DNA of 64,000 nt from Bimastos eiseni (GCA_959347315.1 OY365806.1:37418505-37482504); one strand, 5' to 3'; counted from the first letter of the stretch, positions 38,090 to 48,628 are shown. The notes: generated from the sequence alone by a model not told the origin. Numbers and translations are program-made.

Positions 38090-38817
38090 CAGCATTTCCC
38101 AAAGTGTGTTCCGCGGAACCCAAGGGTTCCGTGAGGCGAGGACAGAGGTTCCGCGGAAAGCATTCAACGAGCTTGAAGCGATTTAAAATAAATTACACAA
38201 ATTTTTAGGTAAACTTGCAGCATAGTTGACGCGTTACTGGATTGCATGATTCTTTTCATAATACCCGCTTCCAGTTAAACAGAAACCTTTTCCTCATCCA
38301 CGCTTCCACTTACGCAGAAATCTTTTCATTATTCCCCGCTTCTACTCAGGCAGAACTCCACCTTCCAGTTAACATCTCATCATCATTTCCGCATCCAATT
38401 AAAGGGCATTTTTTCATCAATTCTTTTCATTGATTAGCTTCCTAGTTAAAATCATTCCATCAATCAAGCTTGTAGTTAAACATAAATAGTTTAATCAATC
38501 CGACTTCTAGTTAGACAGAGCTTAACTTTCGGAAATTGTATCGTATTATGCGGAGGAGAGTGCGCCACCTAAACTGCAACTTTGCCATTTTGCGTACGAG
38601 GCTTTTTCATGACGTGTATAAGTTTATGAAGAGAATTTATTTGTCATTGTCATCGATTTTTTGTGTTGTTATTAATCAAATCTAGGCCTAAACTTATAAT
38701 GTCTGCATTCTAAAGCGCTTGTACCAAAACAGAACAATGTTTAGTTTTGGATCGGAATTCCGCCAGAAAAATTGAAATCAAAAGGGTTCCGCCGCCAAAA
38801 AAGATTGGGAAACACTG
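38090..38817. mobile_element. Non-autonomous hAT element (728 bp)
   Basis: Terminal inverted repeats CAGCATTTCCCAA (left) and CAGTGTTTCCCAA (right, reverse-complemented). They are flanked by a perfect 8-bp target duplication GTCTAATT at 38082-38089 and 38818-38825. Subterminal GTTCCGCGGAACCC-like palindromes recur at both ends. 8-bp duplications and CAGNG ends are the hAT signature. There is no transposase frame. Confidence 0.9.
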
Positions 38818-38825
38818 GTCTAATT

Positions 38826-40134
38826 AATCAACAGCAAAGGAAAATAAAAATAATGTTCAAAAAGAAGATAAACATTATCCTTTTCCATGTAACAGTTCTG
38901 GATGATCAGACAGTCAAATATCAATAGTTACTGTTGTTGCCATTTACTCTCACTGGCCTCTCAAAGGAATGCCTGCTTTTTGGCCTCGCCTATCTTTATA
39001 GGCCTACATTCTTTTCTCACTTTCCTTATGTCCATCACATCACCGGTGTCACTTTCTCTCAGCCCTCTCCTTTCACTGAGTAATCTTGGTGTCATCTTCT
39101 TTCTCGCCTCCGTTTGGACCGTTTCCTGCCTAAAGCTTCTGAAGCATTATCTTCCTAATGTCTGTGCCCTCCTTCGTCTTCATCCAGTATTTCTGTCTCT
39201 CACTCTCTGTCACTGTGCGTCTCTCTCACCATCGTCCTTTAATTATGCCAGAAGCGCGGATCAGTTATTGCACTGGCTGTGTCTGATTAATTAAAGGCTA
39301 TTAAGGAAACCTTTAGCACACAGATTATAAAAGCGATTAGCAAACAGTTGCATTTTGGTCCAAGAAATCCGTGGGTCCAAGGATTCTGTATTAGACTGAA
39401 GCAGGGATAATAATTGGCCTGAGGCTGATACCACAAACTGATAGTATTTGTTGGCATGAGCTTAGGTCCTTAAGATTATTATTTTTATTGAAATCTTGTT
39501 AAGAAAGATATTTTGAAAAGGTATTTTGGAATTCACAAAAATACTTTTAAAAACTATTTCGAAAATACTTCTACAAAATACTTTTCAGAAGTATTTTGAA
39601 AATACAAAATAAAATAGCATATTCTATTTTGAAAATAGAATTCTATTTTCAAAATACTTTTGTGTCCATCACTGAAGTCAGGCTATATTAATCTGCAATT
39701 GTAATTATAGTCTGATAATTAACAGACTTGACTTTCAAACTAGACACTAAGCATAGATAGGCAACTTGTATTCTTGCCATATCTGGTTACAAATTGCCTT
39801 CATCTTCATGTTTTACTTAAAACACTGAATGTGGCAAATTTTGCTAAAATATGAGTGTATGGGGCACTTGTTCTAACTTTTGGGTTTAGACCAAACAGTC
39901 GCTGTCATAGTTTCAAATCACTACATTGTTGGGAAGTAGCTTTCCATAGGGTCCACAGTTTCTAACAAAATGGTAACTGCACCATCTGTGGCAATTATTC
40001 TAGATGCCACTGTTTCATGATTGGCTGAAAACTGTTCACACAAAACCTTCAAGGGCAATCGAGGCCCCTAAAGAGACAAACACAAATGCTCAGATAGATG
40101 CCTATCTATACAACATCTATTGATGCAAAAATAC
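38826..40134. other. No gene; AT-rich, palindromic TATTTTGAAAATA patch
   Basis: 39480-39675 contains nested TATTTTGAAAATA-type palindromes ending in TTTTGTGTCCATCACTG (39657-39673), which looks like the terminus of another hAT-type element. No matching left end or duplication was found. Confidence 0.45.
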
Positions 40135-40986
40135 TAGGGCATAACCGGAAATCGCCTCGGACATTTGCCTCGGCCGAATATTGGACTATTCGGAAGTATT
40201 TGCCTCAGCAAATGTTACGCCCACAAAGAGCTAAAAATAACTTTTTCTTTAAATAATTTTTTTTATAAAATAATATTTTTTCATCAAATAAATTTAGGAC
40301 TAACGGACTTACTTATAAGTTACTGATTAATTAAACAAGAACGTAACGTTCAATTGAATTTTCTTTAGAATAGTGATGTTAATTTATACATTTTCATTTC
40401 TTTTGGTTGCATTCCCAGGTGGCAACCAAATCAGTAATTTTCCAGTGTCAATTGGCTCCACCCACTTTCCGGTAAACAGTAGAGAGTAAAGACATTGTTG
40501 ATACCTTCATATTTCAAATTTTATAACAAAGTTTGACAGTTTTTTGACAAATAAAGTTATTAAATAATAAATATATTGCTATAGCCTAGAGTGTGACAAT
40601 ATCCTATATGAAGGATATTGCTATAGACTCTGCATTGACTATAGATAGTTCTCTGTAGCTGTGAGCATGGCAGGTTAACTACGCCTTTCCTACGGATGGT
40701 ACTCGCTGGTAGCGGCAGCGCTGCAAGAAAGCAAAATTGCATTTGCAAACCAAAAGAAAGATAAAAGATCAATTTTTTGCATATCTTTCAATATGTTTTA
40801 AATGAACATCATGTGCAGAACATGCGTATTCCCGCTATTGCATACCAAGTTTTCAAGGCCAGCGCCACCAATACTCGCTGACCAGATTTGCCGCTACTAT
40901 TCAGTTGGTACCCGGATCCGGCAAATAGTTCATCCAAATACTCGGATTTGGTACCCAATGAAAATTGTCTACTCGGTTATGCCCAA
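40135..40986. mobile_element. hAT-like MITE (852 bp) with 8-bp target duplication
   Basis: Left end TAGGGCATAACCGG, right end (reverse-complemented) TTGGGCATAACCGA. The 8-bp direct repeat AAAAATAC flanks the element at 40127-40134 and 40987-40994. Subterminal CCGAATATTGG/CTATTCGG words lie near the left end and CGGATCCGG/ACTCGG words near the right. No transposase. Confidence 0.85.
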
Positions 40987-41221
40987 AAAAATACATGTAT
41001 AATTGTACATGCCTACGCGAGAAACTTGATAAAAGGCTGTCCTAGGACGTCCCATCATTGTAGCACTTTCCTTTAAGGATGGCACATATCAAGATTGTGT
41101 GATAAAGAGGTCATGTTAGAATGAGGTCACTTTCTATAGCAGAACAAGCTCTGGGATCATGTCATAAACATATCTGTCTTATAAAGCTATAACTAGAATC
41201 CTATAAGGCAGAGACATACAC

Positions 41222-41467
41222 CCATGGTGGCCAATTGGTTAGAGCGGTCAGCCCGTAACGTTCAGTGTGCGTTGAGCGAGTGAGTTCGACCCTCGTCCGA
41301 GGCATCAGTCACTGTGTAGAGACCTTGAGCAAGTCTTCCGCGCATCATTGCTTCGCAGCACAACAGCAATTGCACCATTGAAGACTAGAAGCGTGTGTGT
41401 GCACTTCTGAACCAAACATGTTGGAAGAAGGGTGGTATCAAATTTCGGTAATAAATAAATAAATAAA
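41222..41467 (+). mobile_element. tRNA-derived SINE, copy 1
   Basis: Starts CATGGTGGCCAATTGGTTAG (A-box), then GAGTTCGACCCTCGTCCGAG (B-box), a GACCTTGAGCAAGTC body, a GGTGGTATCAAATTTCGG 3' part and an (AATA)n tail. Copies at 54.14 and 60.45 kb share all blocks, so this is one family. The promoter boxes mark it as pol III transcribed. Confidence 0.9.
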
Positions 41468-42109
41468 TATCTACCTATATACATACAATGTCATACCTAC
41501 ATACATACACACAATCACACATACAATCATTCTGATGGCAGTTCACCAGTTAACACTCTCACCAAAACTAAGCCACCTAAAATTCGCACTCAATGCCTGT
41601 ATTTGAGTTATTTTGTTTCCAGGTTACACTCGTCAATCCCTCATAATATTATTATGTTGCAGACTGGAAGAATCATAAGAATCATATTTGATGTTCCTGC
41701 ACTGTGTTTGCAAACGGTTCAATAAAGTTTTTCTGCTCCATACTTACTTACTTACATAATTACTTAAGTGATCCAAACTTCCAATATAAATTCTTTGGTC
41801 GTTCCTTGTAGAGAAGCTGTTTAGGTATTCCTAAAGGAAGCCAACTAAGACAGTGATGGAGTGAGGGAGGTGTAACCAAAGTGAAACAACGGAAGAGAGG
41901 ATTATGATCATTGTGGACCTCCAAGTTTAACTTCTGGCACTTAACAGTTACTTTACTTCTATCTGTGACTTGAACACCAACTTAGAGATATAGTCAGTTC
42001 AAATCAGAGAGATTCTGAAGGGAAGCACCATCATAAAATCCAAACTTTGGAATAATTAGTCAACAAGATCAGAAGATTAACCTAATCTATACCTATGTTC
42101 TCTGTTGGA

Positions 42110-42245
42110 TTGTGGAGGACGTCCGCAAGAGGGTAACAGCGGATATTGAGAATGAGGACATCCACAAGATGAGGGTAATGCCTAGAGCAGATATAGGGAA
42201 TGAAGGCATCTGCAAGAGGAGGATATTGCCAAGAGCGGATACTGG
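42110..42245. repeat. Imperfect 40-48-bp triplicate
   Basis: Three diverged units beginning GAGGACGTCCGCAAGAGG, GAGGACATCCACAAGATGAG and GAAGGCATCTGCAAGAGG, each ending in a GCGGATATTGAGAAT-like stretch. Confidence 0.75.
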
Positions 42246-42870
42246 GCTTCTTCTGCTCCTCTTCTGTGTCCAATTGTCCTTCACAGTTGCACCACATTTA
42301 TCAGTAATTTTTTGGCATATATAACTCCTTAGCCTGAATAAGTTAAAAAAGTTTTGATCATGATGGAGTGCTATGTAATAATAAATCCATTACTCGCGGC
42401 GAAATGTCCTGCGGCGAATTGCCCGCGGCGTAGTGTCCACGGCAAACTGCCCTGCGGCCAGCAAACAGTCCTGTGGAGGACTGCCCGGTCACCCATACAC
42501 GGTAACGTACTTTAGTTCATTAAGTTCATAGATCCAAGCTGTGAAAACCACCCCAAAGAAAATAGGTGAGAACATTAGGCCTATAGTTAAGCTCAAAATG
42601 TCGAACAGGTCAATATGCAGATGGATGGGCCTACTACAGGCCTATTGCGTTGGCGTAGGCCTATTAAGAAAAGGAGAATTTGAGTTCGTCATCATTTTCA
42701 TTGCATTTCAGTTGTATTCATTGTAATCAAATGGAACTTGACTGTGCATTGGCGCACTAGCTACGCAAGCCCATAATTGCGTAAATAGGCTTAGGCTTAC
42801 TCTGTGAAAGTTGTCTGTCAACCGCTAAAGGTAGTCAGAGAATACAATCTGTTAGAAAGATCTTACGTAC

Positions 42871-42922
42871 CTCTTGTCACCTCTATCACGTCCTCCACGA
42901 GATTTCGGAAACGCTGAAGCAT
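42871..42922 (-). CDS. Possible first coding exon on the minus strand
   Basis: ATG at 42920-42922 with AAA before it, open for 17 codons (MLQRFRNLVEDVIEVTR), then donor G|GTACGT; an alternative GTAAGA donor lies 4 bp further. It sits at the edge of the CpG-rich block, as a first exon would. It could start the SYTL gene or an unrelated transcript. It leaves with one base, which does not directly fit the exon at 36531 (phase 0 in), so another exon would be needed. The peptide matches no SHD motif I know. Confidence 0.4.
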
Positions 42923-43540
42923 TTTGCCGACACGGACGTTGACGCCGGACGGTGGTCGGTGGGTCCGCCGGCCAAGTCTCCCTTCGACGATGCAACACCA
43001 ACACGGCCGCCGCCACCGCCAGAACCCGCTTAACGCCGCCGCTGCAACCGACGATCAGAAAGCGGGCGGCGATCGGCTGTATACTCTGCCCTCCTTCACC
43101 GACCGTCCATCAGGAAGCAACATCTCGACCACCGCGAAAGAACCCTAATCGACGACGCAATAAACACGAGATGCTGCTGCCCGGTCACCGGGCGACGACG
43201 ACGACAGCGGAGATTCGCGGATGGGGACCGTAGTAGGCATATCATCAAGGCATGCTCCCTCTACACGTCGTTGCGTCTTGTACAGTCCGGGGAACCATGA
43301 TCGCCCGGCCGCCACCGCCGCTGCAGACAGCATGCGCACACCGTACAAGGCAATATCAACACCGGCCGCAGAGAAGGACTCCTGCATGCACCCCCTCCCG
43401 CCGCTCCTCGATCCGTCGGCCCATCGTCGTCATCCATAGCGTTAACGGTCCGGCGACAGCCCGAGATCGTCGGCTCCACCAAGGCCCAACGACGGCTTCT
43501 CGGCACTGCAGCGCTAATATTCCTGCAGGTTGCCATCATG
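42880..43540. promoter_or_regulatory. CpG-rich block, probable promoter region
   Basis: Dense CG dinucleotides and long GC-rich runs (for example CGGCCGCCGCCACCGCC near 43000) contrast sharply with the AT-rich surroundings. Open frames in several phases reflect loss of AT-rich stops, and none resembles a known protein. With the candidate minus-strand first exon at its left edge and homeodomain-type sites at its right edge, a minus-strand promoter and 5' UTR is the simplest reading. Confidence 0.55.
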
Positions 43541-43686
43541 AATAATTAATATCGTGTGAAGCGCTGAAGTTTTATGAATAATTAATGTTTCCACGCTCAT
43601 ATGAATAATTAAGATCATTGGAGCAGACGTGGACATTCTCATGAATAAGTAATTATCATCGGACGGTTATATGAATATTAATGATG
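43538..43686. promoter_or_regulatory. Cluster of five POU/homeodomain-like sites
   Basis: ATGAATAATTAAT at 43538-43550 and 43574-43586, ATGAATAATTAA at 43601-43612, ATGAATAAGTAATTAT at 43641-43656 and ATGAATATTAATGATG at 43671-43686. All are in the same orientation, separated by GC-rich spacers. This resembles the preferred site of POU4 (Brn-3) class homeodomain proteins; function is inferred. Confidence 0.5.
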
Positions 43687-43689
43687 TCC

Positions 43690-44392
43690 TTACTTCGTCT
43701 GCAGCAGACGATGATAAGCGCGACAGAAGACGACGACATTTGATGCGATGAAATAGAATGATCATGATGGAGTGACGAAAAGCTGGAAGATCTAGTGGGA
43801 CGGATGCGAGATAGGCTTACTTGAGTGATACAAGTCAGCAACTGCATGTAGGTTATCGATAAGACTTTGTGAAATTACTCGTCGAGGACCAGAAGCAGGC
43901 CCTAACAGATCTCCAAATAATTACAAGTTAAAAACTAAAGCCTACCCGGCGAATTTAAAACATATAAATTCACAATTTAGGCCTACTATTCGGATGAGCA
44001 TAACATCTTTGAAGCAAGGTGTTTGTAGTCGATTATTTGTTGTAGGAGAACCATATATATATATTAGCCTATATAGGCCTAAGTTACGAGTCTGAAATCC
44101 GGGGATATCCGCAGAGGCGTAGCTAGGGTTTTTGACGCGCCTAGGGGTAAGGGGATTACACATTTGTGACGAGGAGAGGGGTCTAAGAAATGTGATATCA
44201 CATCATCACATCAAAATTTTTAATTTTATTAATTTTTTACTCAATTAAAAAGTTCCACTTAATTAACAGTAATTGTTTAACACAATTTAGCAACAATAAT
44301 TATGACTATTGCACTGATACTTTTTGAATTGATTACTTTTACGCTCCGTGTCAATATTGGGGTTTTGGAAATTGAAAGTGAGACAGCCATTC
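43690..44392. other. No gene recognised
   Basis: AT-rich intergenic sequence with several TAGGCCTA words. Nothing else was recognised. Confidence 0.5.
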
Positions 44393-44398
44393 CGTAAC

Positions 44399-45421
44399 TA
44401 CGGAGCTTCTAAAGGGACATGGACAAAGAATATTTTAACTTGTGCGCACGAGATACAAACTCGTTCCCACGACTTACTAAGTCGTGCGCACGAGTTAACA
44501 ACTCGTTCTCTCGACTTAATAAGTCGTGCGCACGACTTATTTGACCAATAGCAGGCCGACTTTCTGTGACATAAACAAACTTCTATTTCGGGAATATAAT
44601 GGCGTCGCTGCAACAATTGGCATCGAAGTTGAAATGGGACAACGGCGATTTGTCGTTTTGCGTCCCAAATTCCACAACACAACTCATACGATAAATCGCG
44701 GGGATAACTCTATCTGATATTGTCAGCATTTTAGCTCTGTCAGTCTGAGCATCATTTTCATTTTCGCTTTCATACTCGCCTGCAGAGTGATATCCCCAGT
44801 CTGGCACACGCTCAGCGTACAAACGGCATCACAAATAACATTGTAGCTTTCAATGCCTTCCTTATAGGCCAAAGCCCCACATATTATACACCCCTATAGT
44901 AGTAGTAATCGAAATCTCCAGATTCTAAAGCGTCACTTGAAAGCTATGCGCAGGGCACCAGCTTATTCAGGAGCGCTGCGTCAAATCGAAATGGTTGTCC
45001 AAATGATAGTCCATGGGAGGTAAGAGTTCGGTTTCCAGAAGGTCAGCATGGAGGCAGAGTAGCTGTTAAGGAGGGCATCGCTTTCGTCGAGGAGTGACAG
45101 ATGTCAAGTAATGAGTCTGGGTAAGAGTTATTGAAAAGGTGAGATTTAAGTTTAGAATGGAATGCCCGAAACACTCTATGTCTTAGACATTGTTTCGTTT
45201 TTAGAACTTTGTATTTCCCCATAAATACTAAAATAGAAGTGTGTTTACGTCACAGAAAAGTCGGCCTGCTGTTGGTCAAATAACTCGTGCGCACGACTTA
45301 TTAAGTCGAGGGAACGAGTTAATAACTCGTGCGCACGACTTAGTAAGTCGAGGGAACGAGTTGTTATCTCGTTCGCACGAGATAAAATATTTTTCTTTTA
45401 TGTCCCTTTAGGGGCTCCGTA
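44399..45421. mobile_element. 1,023-bp inverted-repeat DNA transposon with 6-bp target duplication
   Basis: Ends are about 190-bp inverted repeats starting TACGGAGCYYCTAAAGGG. The flanking direct repeat CGTAAC lies at 44393-44398 and 45422-45427. Each arm contains TCGTGCGCACGA palindromes about 42 bp apart (44441, 44482, 44524; 45285, 45327, 45369), alternating with ACTCGTTCCC/ACTTANTAAGTCG words. The inner arm ends share a GCAGGCCGACTTT block followed by a CTGTGACATAAACA-like stretch. The centre contains a short minus-strand frame (about 79 codons, YAERVPDWGYHSAGEYESEN at its start) and a copy of the dispersed repeat also seen at 17.5 kb. No transposase motif was recognised; a 6-bp duplication is unlike hAT or Tc1/mariner. 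Confidence 0.9.
44935..45178. repeat. Dispersed repeat, copy 2 (inside the inverted-repeat element)
   Basis: Matches 17540-17800 block by block (GATAGTCCATGGGAGGT, GGTTTCCAGAAGGTCAGCA, GTTAAGGAGGGC). It has either inserted into, or been captured by, the surrounding transposon. Confidence 0.75.
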
Positions 45422-45427
45422 CGTAAC

Positions 45428-46545
45428 ACACAAGCAGGAATGAATTTTTAGACTAAACCGCATCAGGCAGATTCAGGCTACAGAGATTTATTGCTCGTCG
45501 GCAACGTTGAACTAATATTCGTAATCACACACGAGTAAACCATGCACACGAAGGGATTTCAATAAAGTTGTTTCAAGTAAGCCCAAATGTTATACGCGCC
45601 TATACGCTAACACTAACTCGAAGTTCAACTATTTGAGTAGGCCTACCATATGCGAGGAAATGTGTCCGAGCACTATAGTCAATCTCAGTTTAGACCTACT
45701 AAACCGGTGTTTTAGAACAGCAGATCTAATAAAGAAGGAAGTAGGACTTGGCCAGCATTACAACGATCTCCATTTTGTTTTCTCTCTTTTTCTCTTCTCT
45801 TCTTTTCTCGCTCCTATATATGCTTACGTGTACTTCTTCTCCTGTTTTTTTCCTTTCCTTCTTTTGTTTTTCTTCTATATTTTGCGTTTTAAGCAGTAAA
45901 AATAGGTCTACTGCCCCTTTGAAAGTGCGGCCCGAGGTGACTCCACTTCCCTCAATCAAAAAGTTCAATCTGTGGTTGTAGTGAACTCTGTAGCAGTTGG
46001 CATAGGATTATTGCCTGCCCATAGTTGAGCCTACTTTCGGGCTCAACAGTTCAACATAGCAACTGTCAACCACAGTTTGGAAAATGGAAATCACACAGAT
46101 CTCGAGACGCTGACATTTAAACAAGGTCAACTGCACCCAATAGAAGGATCACGGCTTGCCGCTTTCGATGACATTGAAATTTTCAGAATGACTTAATTTC
46201 AACAATGCAATATAGGCCTACAACTAGTACTAATTAATCATTTGTCTTAGTTAAACCCTAAGGCTTAATTAAGCCAGTCTTTCACACACAAATCCTGAAA
46301 TTAAACTATGCATAGGCTATAGCCTAGGCCTATGCCTTCTATTCATTCTTCTCATACCAAATCAAAATCTCATATCTTCGCTTCACACTTCAATTGATCT
46401 TCTAGCTTCCCACTCCTCTGGCACTGATCCAACCCCCGCTCCGAACATTGCTTCTCCTCAGGGCCGTACCGAGGAGGCCAGCGGGGCCTATATCCTCATA
46501 AACTCGCTTCCAACAGGCAATACAAACTTAATCCTATCCGGGCCA
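45428..46545. other. No gene recognised
   Basis: T-rich stretch at about 45770-45890 and several TAGGCCTA words. 46330-46500 may be a degraded LINE piece. Nothing supportable as a gene. Confidence 0.45.
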
Positions 46546-46700
46546 GATGCGGCGATCCGGGGGTTCGAGGGGAACAAATAGGCCTACCCCGCACTTTTTA
46601 TTGAGAGGGGACATGTTAAATGTTTGTCTCCCCACATCTACTGCCCCTCTCATTGGGTGTCCCCACATCTGTCAAACGAAATCGCGCCTCTGCCTCCCTA
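46546..46700 (+). repeat. Dispersed repeat pair, copy 1
   Basis: GGCGATCCGGGGGTTCGAGG, then GAGAGGGGACATGTTA, CTCATTGGGTGTCCCCACAT and CTGTCAAACGAAATCGC. The same order recurs at 47424-47566. Confidence 0.8.
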
Positions 46701-46734
46701 AATCTCGCCTAAAGATTGTGTCTCTGTTCTTGTT

Positions 46735-47190
46735 CCTGTGATCACAAAAATCGTCAATCTCTCACCCTTTACTGGCAACTTCCCTATGGTCTTCAACTCA
46801 TCATGCACTCTCTTGTCTGTACCATTCTCAAAATGCAAATCTCGATAAGGAAGTTCTATCTAACTACCGTCCCATCTCCAATTTTCCTTTATGTCTAAGG
46901 TAACTGAAAGCATTGTTCCTATCCGGCTTAACGACTGCCTTTCGTCAAATCCACTGCACAACCTTCACGTCAGGCTTAATAGTAACTAAACACCACTTCT
47001 CAGAAATTCTGCTTGCTTCTCTATAGTACGACAACCTGGTCTCTGCATGCCATCAGCCATAAAATTATGTCTCCTGCCTCTATCTCCTCACATCTTTGTC
47101 GCATCCAACATCATGGATCACGACCTCTTTATTCATCGACCATCTTCTTGATTCAGCATCTCAGCCCTGTAATACTTTGTAGGCCTAATT
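46735..47190 (+). mobile_element. LINE reverse-transcriptase fragment
   Basis: Translating with frame changes gives NYRPISN at about 46863-46883, a K-V-T-E-S-I-V stretch just after it, and HNLHQSGLIV-like and SETLLASLYDNLVSAM-like segments around 46958-47050. These are the finger-domain blocks preceding the catalytic site of CR1/L2-type reverse transcriptases. Short, full of frameshifts, no YADD. The fragment ends at about 47190 with Leu/Ser-rich remnants. Confidence 0.65.
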
Positions 47191-47204
47191 GGCACTAATT
47201 GCAA

Positions 47205-47423
47205 TTACGACCATTTATATAGCGCCATGCGTAGCAAGCTACTAGGGTGATTTACATGACAGTTCGCTGCAAATTAAAAAGCTAGTACTCAACATTACTG
47301 AGAAGTGAAAAACACAATATTAGCTGTTTTTGAAAGCAAGAAGAGGTTTAGTTTCCTGAACGGTTGCTGGGAGACTGTTCCAGGCTCGTTCTGTTCAATG
47401 GTTCTTGTCATGGGACGGAAGCA
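47205..47423 (-). mobile_element. LINE/SINE tail remnant
   Basis: On the minus strand the sequence ends GGCGCTATATAAATGG (47212-47227 region), the tail word shared with the LINE at 7.15 kb. The body towards 47423 has a CTGTTCCAGGC-like stretch typical of old repeats. Boundaries are approximate. Confidence 0.5.
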
Positions 47424-47566
47424 GAGGCGGAGATCCGGGGGCTCAAGGGGGACAAATCCTCCACCTTTTACAAAGAGGGGACACGTTATACTTGCGCCCC
47501 CCACATTTCCTACCACTTTCATTGGGTGTCCCCCCACCTGTCAAACGAGATCGCCGTCTCTGGGCG
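47424..47566 (+). repeat. Dispersed repeat pair, copy 2
   Basis: GGAGATCCGGGGGCTCAAGG, then AAGAGGGGACACGTTATAC, TTTCATTGGGTGTCCCCCCA and CTGTCAAACGAGATCGC, parallel to copy 1. Confidence 0.8.
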
Positions 47567-48054
47567 GAAGCATCAGATGATTTTTGCTGAGCGCAGTCGT
47601 GACCTGCTGGGCTCATCTAATAGTGGCCTGGCAAGGCTGGCGTGGTCTGCGAGAGAGTGCATGTGGTGCACAGTTGTTGCATCAGGATTTTTATTAGAAC
47701 GAGATAGGCCTAAGTTGTTCGACCCGATGCTCCCCACGCTATGTCCCAACGCTCTCCATGGTGGTCTGCATTGGGACATTTTTTTAACAGCATCAAAATA
47801 CAAAAAATTGGTTTACTCTTGGAACAATATTGTTACCAAATTCGATCGATAAAACGTTTGTGTTTCTGATAATTAAAACAAAATACAATTACTGCAACTA
47901 TTTACTGCAACTTACACCAATTGTGTCATTTGTGCGCATTAAAATGCAAAACTTCACCCAATGCGTGACACTCTCGATCGGACTCTCTCCTACTGCTCAT
48001 TCGACTGCTGAAGACGAGGCCTGACTCTCTGGACAACTAGGCCTATATTATTTA

Positions 48055-48055
48055 T

Positions 48056-48110
<55 letters not shown>

Positions 48111-48140
48111 TAATAATAATAACAATAATACTAATAATAG
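48055..48140. repeat. (AAT)n microsatellite
   Basis: About 28 AAT triplets with a few interruptions. Confidence 0.97.
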
Positions 48141-48187
48141 ATTGGGCCTGGCTATAATAGATTGGGCCTCACCGCGCTGGTAGCTAT

Positions 48188-48628
48188 GCCAGAGGTTGTG
48201 GGCCAGAGGGTCGCCACGGATTTGTGTGTAAGAGGGCCCAAGGTCGCTCCTTGCGTCACCATGCTGTCAACGACATCCTCTGGCGGGCCCTCCTTAAGGC
48301 CGAGATACCAAGCATAAAGGAACCGACCGGACTCTTCAGGTCGGACGGTAAAAGGCCCGATGGTGCAACTCTGATTCCCTGGTCGGGCGGGAAATACTTA
48401 GCTTGGGACGCCACGACCCTACACACCTGTGCTGCCTCATACATTGCGCCCCAGACCGCTTCCGCGTCGGTGCAGGCGAAGTTTGCAGGGCTCCCAGCTA
48501 CGTACATTTTCCAGCCAGTAGCCATTGAGACCATGGGCCCGGCGAACCCCTCCGCTATTGATTTTATTAACGCAATTAAGACTTCTTTTCCAGCGTTTAT
48601 CTATCTGTATTCAACGCTACATGTATAA
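48188..48628 (+). pseudogene. Retroelement C-terminal domain fragment
   Basis: Continuous plus-strand frame of about 146 codons ending TAA at 48626-48628. It contains a zinc-knuckle-like start (C-G then H-G-F-V-C-K-R), HHAVNDILWRALLKAEIPS, KEPTGL, SDGKRPDGATLIPW and GGKYLAWDATTLHTCAASYI. I recognise this Cys/His, DGKRPDG and W-D-A-T order as the C-terminal region found after the reverse transcriptase of a non-LTR retrotransposon group widespread in aquatic invertebrates. No reverse transcriptase lies next to it, so this is a 5'-truncated copy. Confidence 0.65.

Larger units (their letters stand above)
40995..42870. other. Intergenic or upstream intron; SINE and short tandem repeat
   Basis: Holds the SINE at 41222-41467, CATACATAC-rich sequence at about 41468-41530 and a 45-bp-scale imperfect triplicate at 42110-42245. 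Nothing coding was recognised. Confidence 0.5.

Noticed and set aside
39480..39675. Complete hAT element built of TATTTTGAAAATA palindromes
   Set aside because: Only one terminus (ending CACTG) was found and no 8-bp duplication, so boundaries cannot be supported.
41222..41300. A functional tRNA gene
   Set aside because: The tRNA-like A and B boxes continue into a shared SINE body and tail, and the cloverleaf is degraded.
42924..43545. Several 70-97-codon frames in the CpG-rich block
   Set aside because: Many phases are open because GC-rich DNA lacks stops; low-complexity products without homology.
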